From: Chitinophagaceae bacterium
GTDB taxonomy: Bacteria > Bacteroidota > Bacteroidia > Chitinophagales > Chitinophagaceae
Assembly (NCBI GenBank): GCA_019638595.1
Contig: JAHBTJ010000020.1
Span: 1-64,000 of the forward strand
Direction of reading: 5' to 3'
DNA length: 64,000 nucleotides
Shown: positions 32,973 through 41,940 of the stretch, piece after piece
How the letters are laid out: every line of letters starts with the position of its first letter
How positions within the stretch are numbered: position 1 is the stretch's first letter
The notes under the pieces: model-generated
Told to the model about the DNA's origin: nothing
What the model saw: the letters and a program-made list of their open reading frames with translations, nothing else
The model's database searches: none
Translations under genes and position numbers: made by a program

Positions 32973-33623
32973 ATGAAATATTTTACTGTAGCGCAACTGC
33001 AAAATCTTCTTAAAGAAAATGATAGTATTGTTTTAGTAGATACCCGTAGCGCATCTGAGTTTACGGATGGGTTCATTCCCGGGGCTGTTTTTATAGGGCA
33101 TGAAGGCAATATGGCAGAGTGGGCAACCGCTTTATTATCGCCCCGGGCAGGTATTGTGTTGATAACAGCACCTGGTAAAGAAACCTATTATGCGGAAATT
33201 CTGGAAGGCAAAGGATTGGAGATAACAGGCTGTTTGGATGGGGGCTTTGAAGCCTGGAAAGACGCCGGTGGCCCGATAGATATGATCATTAATGTGGATG
33301 CCGGAGAGCTGGCAATGGACATTCCCTTTGATGAAAACCTGCTGGTGCTGGATGTAAGAAAACCTTTTGAGTTTGCAGACGGGCATATTAAAGACGCGAG
33401 GAATTTACCGCTGGATGAATTAAAAGATCCCGGGAATATTGCGAATCTTGAAGAAAACCAGAACATATATATTCACTGCGCGCGGGGATACCGCAGCGTG
33501 ATCGCGGCTTCGTTGCTGAAACAGCAGGGGTATGATAATATCCGTAATGTTACAGGCGGCTGGGATTCCATCAAACATACCAAAGGGTTTACCATTGAAA
33601 AGGAAAGCAGCGCTTTGAATTGA
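32973..33623 (+). CDS. Tandem rhodanese-domain protein
   Basis: The 216-aa protein has two rhodanese-like domains. The first (VLVDTRSASEFTDGFIPGA) lacks the catalytic Cys (LITAPGKE at the loop), so it is inactive. The second (LVLDVRKPFEFADGHI) has the active-site loop IHCARGYRS with its Cys. It would transfer sulfane sulfur in the cytoplasm. It resembles the C-terminal rhodanese pair of persulfide-dioxygenase fusions without the metallo-beta-lactamase domain. ATG 32973 is chosen; TTG/ATT starts upstream give a hydrophobic tail unlike the family. It follows the ArsR gene. Confidence 0.85.
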   Translation: MKYFTVAQLQNLLKENDSIVLVDTRSASEFTDGFIPGAVFIGHEGNMAEWATALLSPRAGIVLITAPGKETYYAEILEGKGLEITGCLDGGFEAWKDAGGPIDMIINVDAGELAMDIPFDENLLVLDVRKPFEFADGHIKDARNLPLDELKDPGNIANLEENQNIYIHCARGYRSVIAASLLKQQGYDNIRNVTGGWDSIKHTKGFTIEKESSALN

Positions 33624-33627
33624 GCGG

Positions 33628-33813
33628 TGGGCTGTCAGCTAAGAGCTATGGACTATGAGCAGTGAGTGATAAGGTTTCGGGTTTGTGGTTTGAAGTTTGT
33701 GGTTTCTCATAGCTGACCGCTCAAAGCTGTTTGTGGTTTGCCCTATACCTTACACCCTACACCTTGGTTGCAACCATAAACAAAAAACCATAAACCATAA
33801 ATTTGCTGACCGC
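33628..33813. repeat. Heptad island
   Basis: The whole gap between the rhodanese and GH29 genes is built of 7-mers: GGGCTGT, CAGCTAA, GAGCTAT, GGACTAT, GAGCAGT ... GTGGTTT, GAAGTTT, GTGGTTT ... CCCTATA, CCTTACA, CCCTACA ... ATAAACC, ATAAATT. Early AGCTATG-type words reappear later as their complement (CATAGCT). It ends at the stop codon of the GH29 gene. Confidence 0.8.
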
Positions 33814-35139
33814 TTAATCCTTCAGCCCTCCTTTACCCTTATACAATTTTAAAGGTCCATCCAGCTTCACTTCCAGTACCGTCATATATTCATCCATAGC
33901 AGACGCCGGTATTTCATTAATATATACCAGTCCCGGTACCGGGCTCCACGAAATTTTCCCTACTATTTTATGCTCCAGCGATTGCTCTGTTCCAGGTATT
34001 TTGATAGAGGTAATTTTATTCTGTAATCCTTTTATTACGAGCTTACCGGCATTGTGTGTGGGTACAAAAAGAAAAATGGTAGAAGAATCTTTGGAAAGCG
34101 TGCTTGCCCCGTAATAATGCCCGGGAGGTAAGCCGGCCGTTGTTTCAAAAATGGCGGATGAGTGTTTGTTGGTCCATTTGCCCAGCTCTTTCAGCAGGTG
34201 TACCTGTTCGGTAGGTATCCATCCGTCTTCCCGCGGGCCTATATCAAACAGCAGGTTACCCCCGTTACTGATCACATCCGCGAAAATGGTAATGAGCTCA
34301 TAAGGTGTTTTGTAAGCGCTGTCGTCGGGATGGTATCCCCAGTTGTTATTGGATGTCATGCACAGTTCCCATGGACCAAGGGTTGGGCGGGTAACCGGGA
34401 AGTTTTGCTCAGGCGTTTCATAATCACCATAACCGGTAAGCCGTCCGTTTAAAATAGCATTCGGATTATGCTGAAGGATCATCTGACGCAATTTTGGCGC
34501 CTGCCACTCTTCGGCGCTGTGCTCCCAGTCGCCGTCGAACCAAAACAGGTCGGGGTTGAATTTTGTGCTGATTTCTTTTATTTGCGACTGGTAAAAATCC
34601 AGGTAGCGTTTCCAGCGTGCCGGATCATTTTTTACCTGGTAGCGGCTGCTGTCCTTCAAAAATCCCGGGTAATCCTGGTGGCTCCAGTCCAGCAACGAAA
34701 AATAGGCGCCGGTTTTTAAGCCCGCGTTCCTGAAAGCTGCAAACAGCGGGGTAAGTACATCTTTCCTGGCAGGTGTAAGCTTAGCTGTGCTCATGTTATT
34801 GGCTTTGGTATCCCATAAAGCGATGCCATCGTGGTGTTTGGTGGTAATTACCGCGTATCTTGCCCCTGTTTCTTTTATCAGCTCCGCCCATGCTTCAGGG
34901 TTGTAGTTTTTTGCCGTAAAACCGTTCAGTTGCTTCATATAATCGGCATAAGTCATTTTTTTGTTGTGGAAGGCCCAGCTTTCATCTACCCCGTTTACAG
35001 AATAAATGCCCCAATGAATGAAAATGCCCAGTTTGGCATCCCTGAACCACTGCATGCGGGCAGGTGAGTCCATGACAGTTTGAGATTGGGATCCACAAAA
35101 GAAAAAAGCAAGCACACTTGCCAGGAAAAGTCTTTTCAT
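33814..35139 (-). CDS. Alpha-L-fucosidase, GH29
   Basis: The 441-aa secreted glycoside hydrolase (signal MKRLFLASVLAFFFCGSQSQ) has FRDAKLGIFIHWGIYSV, the substrate-binding TTKHHDGIALWDT and the nucleophile region DLFWFDGDWEH (Asp). GH29 releases alpha-linked L-fucose with retention. A beta-sandwich C-terminal domain follows (near 330-441). It is divergent from the ROK regulator and the SusCD genes, implying a fucosylated-glycan locus. The stop abuts a heptad island. Confidence 0.92.
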   Translation of the reverse strand: MKRLFLASVLAFFFCGSQSQTVMDSPARMQWFRDAKLGIFIHWGIYSVNGVDESWAFHNKKMTYADYMKQLNGFTAKNYNPEAWAELIKETGARYAVITTKHHDGIALWDTKANNMSTAKLTPARKDVLTPLFAAFRNAGLKTGAYFSLLDWSHQDYPGFLKDSSRYQVKNDPARWKRYLDFYQSQIKEISTKFNPDLFWFDGDWEHSAEEWQAPKLRQMILQHNPNAILNGRLTGYGDYETPEQNFPVTRPTLGPWELCMTSNNNWGYHPDDSAYKTPYELITIFADVISNGGNLLFDIGPREDGWIPTEQVHLLKELGKWTNKHSSAIFETTAGLPPGHYYGASTLSKDSSTIFLFVPTHNAGKLVIKGLQNKITSIKIPGTEQSLEHKIVGKISWSPVPGLVYINEIPASAMDEYMTVLEVKLDGPLKLYKGKGGLKD

Positions 35140-35322
35140 ACTGTTATATTATTGATTATCAATTAATTAGTTCTATTTAAGGTTAATCGGAGTTTAACTG
35201 AATTTTCTTCAAAAACACTGATTAATTGTTTTAAAATAATTATCAGAAGCTTTTTATCTATAAAAATTTATAACTTTTTTATTTTTTGTTAAAAGTTTAC
35301 CTATTTTAACACATTCTTTATA

Positions 35323-35341
35323 TAATGTTAATACAACATTA
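35323..35341 (+). promoter_or_regulatory. Candidate operator before the ROK gene
   Basis: TAATGTT (35323-35329) and AACATTA (35335-35341) are perfect inverted half-sites with a 5-nt spacer, 6 nt from the ATG at 35348. ROK/NagC-like repressors bind AT-rich palindromes, often their own promoters. The operator role is inference. Confidence 0.45.
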
Positions 35342-35347
35342 ACCAAA

Positions 35348-36562
35348 ATGGCTGGTAAAAATCTATTATATCGTAAAAGAATCATAAATCACCTGTATTT
35401 TTCCAAAATGCTGTCTTGCGCTGAAATAAGCGAAAAGATTGAAAAAAGCCTTTCTCTTACTACTAAAATACTCAATGAACTTGTTGCAGAAGGGTACGTG
35501 CTGGAAACCGGTTATGCGCCCTCCAGCGGGGGCAGGCGGCCGTTAATGTATTCCCTGAAGGCCGATATCATGTACATCGTGTCGGTTGCTATGGACCAGT
35601 TTGTTACCCGCATTGCCATCATGGATATGCATAATAGCCTGCTGGATAAAGTGCAGACCATTAACATCAGCCTTGCGAATAACCCTGATGCTTTGCAAAT
35701 GATTACCGGCAAAATTAGCGAAATCATCACAAGGTCGGGAATAGACAAGTCGCGCATTTTAGGAATAGGCATTGGTATGCCTGGTTTTGTAGATGCCATT
35801 GGTGGCAAAAACTACTCTTTTTTTGACAATGGAGCAACCAGTATTACATCATATATAGAGAGTAAAACAGGTATTCCCGTATTTATAGATAATGATTCAA
35901 GCCTGATAGCATTGGCCGAATTGAAATTCGGCTCGGCCCGCAACAAGCGCAATGTGATGGTGATCAATATAAGCTGGGGAATAGGACTTGGAATGATCCT
36001 GGATAAAACGCTTTTCAGGGGAGACGACGGGTTTGCAGGAGAGCTGAGCCATATCCCTTTGTTCCAGAACGGAAAATTGTGCAGTTGCGGTAAAAGCGGT
36101 TGCCTGGAAACAGAAGCGTCGCTGGCAGCGGTGGTAGAAAAAGCTAAGCTGGGACTTACCGGTGGGCGTGCTTCTGTTTTAAGCATGGAAAAGCTGGATA
36201 CCGATAGTCCCGAAAAAGCCGGGGCGGCTGTAATACAGGCTGCAGGCAAGGGAGACCGGTTTGCGGTAGAGCTGCTTTCGGAAGCCGGCTACAATATAGG
36301 CAGGGGCATAGCTATTCTTATACACCTGCTGAACCCGGGCCTGGTGGTGTTGAGCGGCAGGGGTGCGCAGGCGGGTAAAATATTACAGGCGCCCATACAG
36401 CAGGCATTAAATGAGCATTGCATACCCAGGTTATCGGCCAATACAGAGATCGTGATATCTGACCTGGGGCATGAGGCGCAACTGATAGGGAGCGCCGCGC
36501 TGGTAGTAGAAAAATATGAGAAATCTTTCACCAATAAAAAGAAAATTCAGGAAGCTGCCTGA
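35348..36562 (+). CDS. ROK-family transcriptional regulator
   Basis: The 404-aa NagC/Mlc-like protein has an N-terminal winged HTH (SCAEISEKIEKSLSLTTKILNELV), the sugar-kinase-like fold (ILGIGIGMPGFVDA, FIDNDSSLIALAELKFG) and the zinc motif CSCGKSGCLE. Such proteins repress sugar-use genes and are relieved by the sugar or its phosphate. It sits between the GH29 gene (divergent) and susC1 (43 nt downstream), so it probably controls this locus. Confidence 0.9.
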   Translation: MAGKNLLYRKRIINHLYFSKMLSCAEISEKIEKSLSLTTKILNELVAEGYVLETGYAPSSGGRRPLMYSLKADIMYIVSVAMDQFVTRIAIMDMHNSLLDKVQTINISLANNPDALQMITGKISEIITRSGIDKSRILGIGIGMPGFVDAIGGKNYSFFDNGATSITSYIESKTGIPVFIDNDSSLIALAELKFGSARNKRNVMVINISWGIGLGMILDKTLFRGDDGFAGELSHIPLFQNGKLCSCGKSGCLETEASLAAVVEKAKLGLTGGRASVLSMEKLDTDSPEKAGAAVIQAAGKGDRFAVELLSEAGYNIGRGIAILIHLLNPGLVVLSGRGAQAGKILQAPIQQALNEHCIPRLSANTEIVISDLGHEAQLIGSAALVVEKYEKSFTNKKKIQEAA

Positions 36563-36605
36563 GTGAAAAACAACCCAAACTTTAAACAATTAAAAACTCT
36601 TCAGC

Positions 36606-39600
36606 ATGAGAACGATCACCATGCGGCTGCTTTTGATCCTCTGCCTGTTCACTTCGGGCACGATTAGTTTCGCACAGCAACGAAAAAATGTTTCAGGAAC
36701 CGTTTTAGATGAATCAGGGTCTGCTTTAGCAGGCGTATCCATTTCCGTAAGGGGAGGCGGCACATTAGGCGCTAGTGACAACGATGGCAAATTTAATGTT
36801 TCGCTTACGGCTTCTCAAAATGTGTTGATCTTTAGTTATGTTGGTTTTGAAACAACCGAAGTAACGGTAGGCAATCAAACCACTATTACTGTTACCCTGA
36901 GATCAAACATTAAGGAAAGCGAAGCGGTAGTGGTTACAGCCCTGGGGGTGAGTAAACAAAAAAGATCTCTTGGTTTTTCGGTAACGGAAGTAAAAGGCGG
37001 AGATCTTGCCAAAACAAACGAAATTAACCCCATTAATGCGTTGCAGGGCAGGGTAGCGGGGGTGCAGATTGATATGGGAGGCGCCGGCGGCTTAATGTCT
37101 AATTCAAAGATTGTCATTCGCGGTAACTCTACTCTTGGAAATAATAACCAACCCATTTTTGTAGTGGACGGGGTGATAATGGACAATGATGTTTTTGGTG
37201 GAACAGGACGCGATTTTGGTAACGACCTGAAGAACCTGAATATGGAGGATTTTGAAAGTGTATCCGTGTTAAAGGGGTCAGCGGCGGCTGCATTATACGG
37301 AAGCAGGGCTGTTAACGGGGTAATATTAATAACTACCAAAAAGGGGAAAGCGCGCAAGGGAATAGGAGTAAGTGTGAGCCAGGCATTAAATGTAAATGAT
37401 CCCTACGCGGGACCCGATTTTCAAAACGAATTTGGTGGCGGTACCGTTGGAGCGTTCTTTACAGACAGGAGGGAACCTAACTATCAAACAGATGAAGCTT
37501 GGACCACCAAAGTTTTTCCTACTGATCCTGCAACAGGATTACCTTATATAGATCGCCAGATCAACCGCGAGTTGGAAAACTGGGGACCTCGTATGTTAGG
37601 GCAGGAAGTAATGAACTATGATAGAACCATGACAAAATATCTTCCGCAACCCAATAACTTTTTGGATGCTTTTCAAACAGGAATTGGGCATAACACCAAT
37701 GTTGCGATTGATGGAGGTACTGAAAAAACTACATTCAGGCTATCGTACAATCGTAATAGTGCAGAAGGCATTGTGCGTAATAACAAGTTCGAAAAAAATG
37801 CATTTGATTTAAGGGTTACTCACAAGTTTACCGATTTCCTGGATATTGATGTAAGTGCGGCTTATACTGCTTTTGAAGGTAAGAACCCTCCCCGGCTGGG
37901 AGGGCTGGATGCATTTGCCTCTTACAACTTCGGAAAATTATTTACGTGGATGCTGCCACGCAACTATGATACAAAATACTGGATGCAGCGCCAGAACTAC
38001 ACCAGTAAATTTGGCGGGGTACCTGACCTGGAAAATCCCAATGGAAATGAAACAAACTTTGCACCTGAATCAAGGTTCTGGTTTTCGCTGTACGAAAACA
38101 ATTATATGCAAACTGAGCATTTATTGCGCAGCCGTATAGCGGTAAACCTTAAGTTGACCAGTTGGGCCAAGCTGTTGCTGGAAGGAAATATCAATAACAT
38201 TTATTCGAAAGCAGAGAGCAAGGAACTGGGGCAGGGAATTGACTTTGGAGGGCCTTTGGGCGGGTATGCACTGGGCTTTAATACCAAAGAAGGACATATG
38301 TTGAAATGGATGCTGATGATGGATAAGGAAATCAATTCCGACCTGAGCATTAATGGTTATATTGGCGGAGAAGCACAGCGAAATAAAACAACCTTCGATT
38401 CGAGTTACACTAACAATGGATTGAATTATCCCGGGGTTTATTTTATCGCCAATTCAGTAAATCAACCTTACACAAGAGGGGGTATCCGCAGCAATATGGC
38501 GTATAACTCTTTATACGGAAGCGTTGACCTGGGCTATAAAAATATGTTGTTTTTGCAGGCAACTATGCGTGGTGACTGGCTTTCAACACTTACATATACC
38601 AATGGAACAGGCAATAACTTCTTTACATACCCTGCTGTAAGCTTATCGTGGATATTCACGGAAACATTCAAGTCTCAATTACCTGGATGGATCACATATG
38701 GTAAACTCAGGGGAAATGTCGCCGCATTAGGCGGAGGAACCACTGCATTTATTGTAAATCCTGGCTTCTCCTTTAACGGTTACAGTAATGCGAACGGGCA
38801 AACCGTATCACAATCTACCTATAGTTCATCAGGTAAAATACAACCTAACCTCAAGCCGCAGAGAAAAATATCGAAAGAACTAGGATTGGAAATGCGGTTC
38901 CTGGATAATAGGTTAGGGTTAGATGTGAGTCTTTACCAGGATAATACCCGTGACCAGATTTTACCCATTACAACAACCGTTGAATCAGGAGTAAATTCCC
39001 TTTTGATCAACGCGGGCAACATTCAAAACAAGGGTATTGAAATTGCTATAGATGCCACTCCTGTAAGAACTAAGAATTTTTCGTGGAATACGGCAGTGAA
39101 TTATGCGGTAAACCGTAATAAAATTGTTGAATTATACCCTGGAAGAACTGAATTGGATTTAGGGGCTAATATTGCCGAAATCAGTACCTGGGCAGTTGTA
39201 GGGAAATCCTATGGTATTTTACGTACAACCATACACTCTACTCCTTACCAGGCTACAGACGGTAGCGGTAATCCTAAAAGTGATCCCCGTAACGGGTTGC
39301 CCATTCTTACCTGGCGTTCTGATGCCAGAGCGGCCTTCCCTGCAAGAAGTGGCGTATGGCAGGATGTGGGAGATATCAACGCCAAATTCAGGGCTGGCTG
39401 GGATAACACGTTTAACTACAAAAACTTTAGTTTAAATGTGCTGGTTGACGCAAAAATCGGTGGCGACTATGTAGCTGCTACTTATCGTTGGGGTACTCAC
39501 TCAGGAGTTTTTCCGAATTCAATTTTTGGAAGGGATGAACAATCGGGTGGTATTACATGGACCAGCGCTTATGATGGAAAAACATACGATGATGGTAGGA

Positions 39601-40031
39601 TCGTAGAAGGTGTTTTTGCAGAGGGGCAGATGATAACCCAGGCTGATGGGGCTCAGGTGGATGTAGGAGGTATGACATTTAAAGAAGCATACGATGCTGG
39701 TTATGTAGAGCCCACTCACACACCGCAATTCTTTTATCGTTATGGTTCGTCTTCAACAGGTGTGTCGGATTTTTGGGTGTTAGAAAATTCATGGATCGCT
39801 TTAAGGCAGGTAGCTTTGAGTTATGCTTTGCCTTCCAAAATATATTCCAGGCTTAAGTTGAATGGATTGTCTTTATCGGTAGTGGGACGTGATCTGGGTT
39901 ATCTCTATCAAACCCTGCCGTATAATTTTAACCCTGCGTCAAACAATTCAAATAATACTGCATTTTCCGGAGAAGATGGCTTTTTGCCTAAAATGCGTTC
40001 AATAGTATTTACGCTAAGAGCTTCATTCTAA
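36606..40031 (+). CDS. SusC-like TonB-dependent outer-membrane receptor 1
   Basis: The 1141-aa protein has a signal peptide (residues 1-24, ending FAQ), a carboxypeptidase-regulatory-like beta-sandwich (KNVSGTVLDESGSALAGVS), TonB box EAVVVTALGV, a plug domain (NALQGRVAGVQI, LKGSAAAALYGSRAVNGVILITT) and a C-terminal 22-strand barrel ending RASF. There is no N-terminal STN domain, so it is not a sigma/anti-sigma signal-transducing type. It imports glycan pieces across the outer membrane together with the SusD lipoprotein encoded 34 nt downstream. Confidence 0.95.
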   Translation: MRTITMRLLLILCLFTSGTISFAQQRKNVSGTVLDESGSALAGVSISVRGGGTLGASDNDGKFNVSLTASQNVLIFSYVGFETTEVTVGNQTTITVTLRSNIKESEAVVVTALGVSKQKRSLGFSVTEVKGGDLAKTNEINPINALQGRVAGVQIDMGGAGGLMSNSKIVIRGNSTLGNNNQPIFVVDGVIMDNDVFGGTGRDFGNDLKNLNMEDFESVSVLKGSAAAALYGSRAVNGVILITTKKGKARKGIGVSVSQALNVNDPYAGPDFQNEFGGGTVGAFFTDRREPNYQTDEAWTTKVFPTDPATGLPYIDRQINRELENWGPRMLGQEVMNYDRTMTKYLPQPNNFLDAFQTGIGHNTNVAIDGGTEKTTFRLSYNRNSAEGIVRNNKFEKNAFDLRVTHKFTDFLDIDVSAAYTAFEGKNPPRLGGLDAFASYNFGKLFTWMLPRNYDTKYWMQRQNYTSKFGGVPDLENPNGNETNFAPESRFWFSLYENNYMQTEHLLRSRIAVNLKLTSWAKLLLEGNINNIYSKAESKELGQGIDFGGPLGGYALGFNTKEGHMLKWMLMMDKEINSDLSINGYIGGEAQRNKTTFDSSYTNNGLNYPGVYFIANSVNQPYTRGGIRSNMAYNSLYGSVDLGYKNMLFLQATMRGDWLSTLTYTNGTGNNFFTYPAVSLSWIFTETFKSQLPGWITYGKLRGNVAALGGGTTAFIVNPGFSFNGYSNANGQTVSQSTYSSSGKIQPNLKPQRKISKELGLEMRFLDNRLGLDVSLYQDNTRDQILPITTTVESGVNSLLINAGNIQNKGIEIAIDATPVRTKNFSWNTAVNYAVNRNKIVELYPGRTELDLGANIAEISTWAVVGKSYGILRTTIHSTPYQATDGSGNPKSDPRNGLPILTWRSDARAAFPARSGVWQDVGDINAKFRAGWDNTFNYKNFSLNVLVDAKIGGDYVAATYRWGTHSGVFPNSIFGRDEQSGGITWTSAYDGKTYDDGRIVEGVFAEGQMITQADGAQVDVGGMTFKEAYDAGYVEPTHTPQFFYRYGSSSTGVSDFWVLENSWIALRQVALSYALPSKIYSRLKLNGLSLSVVGRDLGYLYQTLPYNFNPASNNSNNTAFSGEDGFLPKMRSIVFTLRASF

Positions 40032-40065
40032 TCCCAACTTAATAACAACTAAAGTGAGTAAAGTC

Positions 40066-41778
40066 ATGATAAAGATATTAAAACAACTGTCAGTAGCAGG
40101 AGTGCTTGTTTTTTCGGCTACCTCCTGCGAAAAGAACTTCGGGGAGATCAATACGGATCCCAGTGTTGTAATAAATCCCGATATAAAGTTCCTGCTCTCT
40201 TATGCGGAAGATAAAATGGTGACAGGGTATGGTGGCAATGAATGGGTATGGGAAAGTATGGAGCAACTGTTCCGGTATACGCAGCATGTTACCACAGACC
40301 CTTATGAGATCACTAACAACGTGAATGCCCGGTATAATAATTATTATCAGCAGGTTTTGCCTAATCTTTTTGAAATAAGACGCCAGATTGATTTGAAAGA
40401 AGATAAGGAAGCCTATCAGAAAATGGGTGCTGTTACGTATGTGCTGCAGGCTTGTGAGGGATTAAAAGTAACGGATATGAACGGGTCTATTCCTTATACG
40501 GAGGCAGTAAAGGGCCGCTATGAGGATAAATATGATCCTGTATACAACGATCAGCAAACTTTATTTACCACATGGCTGGGTGAACTGGACAATGCTATCG
40601 CAACTTTATCCAATAGCTCATTACCTACTCAGTTTGAATATGGAAATGCTGATATATATTTTAAAAGTGATTGGGCAAAATGGGTAAAGTTGGCTAATTC
40701 GCTAAAGCTGAGAATAGCTGCAAGGTTGGAAAACCAGGATGTTGCTAAAACAAAACAGATATTTCAGCAGGTTTTGCAGGATGCTACCGGGCCAATTGAC
40801 GCTGATAACGGCCAACTGCAATATGAAAGCATAGATTATCATGGTATTGGCGGAAGTGTTAACTACCGTAGTACCCGTTATGGCACTACTTCTATTATCA
40901 ATTTCCTCAAAAAATCAAACGATCCCAGGATCGGTATCTATTTTGAAAAAAACCAGCTTACGGGAAGCTATGCGGATACTTTAGCCAAATATGGCGCTAC
41001 ACTTCCTGCGTTTATCAATCCTGCAGATCCGTTGATCGCGTACCAGGGTGGCCCGGCAGACTGGACTACCAATCCGGCTGTTGCTACTTATATCAGCAAT
41101 CCGTTTGTGGTGGGGAACAATAATCCGGGTAATAAGGTAACCAACTATCGTTTAATATCACCTATTAACAGGAGGTTCTTTTATCCAAAATATAATGATG
41201 GAACCGGCCCCGGTGCAGGAGAGTATACCGAGATGGTAGTAAGCTATGCGGAGACATGTTTATTGATCGCTGAGTTTATTGAAAAAGAATATGCGGGTGG
41301 GGTTGATACCAAAGGAAGTGCAGAAGACTGGTACAGGAAAGGCATCGCTTCTTCCATAAGAACAATGAATAATATAGCCAGTGTAGCTGAATCCGGAACC
41401 GCCTTTTCCGGTAATGGTGATGCGATTATTAATGCGTACCTGGAAAATCCTGAGGTGAAGCTCAATGGCGTAAACGACCTGGAGCGTATTTACATACAAC
41501 AGTATATTAACCTGTATAGAAATCCAAACGAAGCGTTTGTTTTTGTTCGGCGCACAGGGTATCCAAAGAAAACCTCTGCCTATTATGCACGTGAAACATT
41601 TAACGAACAAATTGCCAGGCGCTGGTGGACCAACGACCCGGGGGAAGTGAACAGGACTAACTGGAATGCAGCTTTATCAGAACAGGGCTTTACACCTAAC
41701 CAAAGAGATCTGCCCACACTCAGCACTCAACGCATCTGGTACGATAAAAACGCCCCTGCTTTTGGTGAAGGGAATTAA
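40066..41778 (+). CDS. SusD/RagB-family surface glycan-binding lipoprotein 1
   Basis: The 570-aa lipoprotein (lipobox ATSC, then EKNFGEINTDPS) has SusD TPR-like helices and a final segment of the SusD-like_2 type (RRTGYPKKTSAYYAR). It caps the SusC barrel and captures oligosaccharide at the surface. ATG 40066 (MIKILKQLSVAG) is preferred over GTG 40054. Downstream is a 13-bp hairpin. The glycan is unknown; the neighbourhood suggests fucosylated material. Confidence 0.93.
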   Translation: MIKILKQLSVAGVLVFSATSCEKNFGEINTDPSVVINPDIKFLLSYAEDKMVTGYGGNEWVWESMEQLFRYTQHVTTDPYEITNNVNARYNNYYQQVLPNLFEIRRQIDLKEDKEAYQKMGAVTYVLQACEGLKVTDMNGSIPYTEAVKGRYEDKYDPVYNDQQTLFTTWLGELDNAIATLSNSSLPTQFEYGNADIYFKSDWAKWVKLANSLKLRIAARLENQDVAKTKQIFQQVLQDATGPIDADNGQLQYESIDYHGIGGSVNYRSTRYGTTSIINFLKKSNDPRIGIYFEKNQLTGSYADTLAKYGATLPAFINPADPLIAYQGGPADWTTNPAVATYISNPFVVGNNNPGNKVTNYRLISPINRRFFYPKYNDGTGPGAGEYTEMVVSYAETCLLIAEFIEKEYAGGVDTKGSAEDWYRKGIASSIRTMNNIASVAESGTAFSGNGDAIINAYLENPEVKLNGVNDLERIYIQQYINLYRNPNEAFVFVRRTGYPKKTSAYYARETFNEQIARRWWTNDPGEVNRTNWNAALSEQGFTPNQRDLPTLSTQRIWYDKNAPAFGEGN

Positions 41779-41844
41779 AAATTGCTAACGGTTAACCGTT
41801 CAAAACTGATCTATGCAAAACATTGCCGCAAAATGTTCAGTGAA

Positions 41845-41884
41845 AAAACCGGTTGTGTGATGGCAACAGCGCACAACCGGTTTT
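41845..41884 (+). terminator. Hairpin terminator after SusCD pair 1
   Basis: AAAACCGGTTGTG (41845-41857) pairs perfectly with CACAACCGGTTTT (41872-41884), a 13-bp stem with 14-nt loop. The T-run is short (TTTT), so termination may be partial. It separates susCD1 from susC2. Confidence 0.7.
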
Positions 41885-41940
41885 GATAGGCTTATTTCAT
41901 ATCCCTAAATAAATATTTTATAACTAAAAATTCAACTGCA

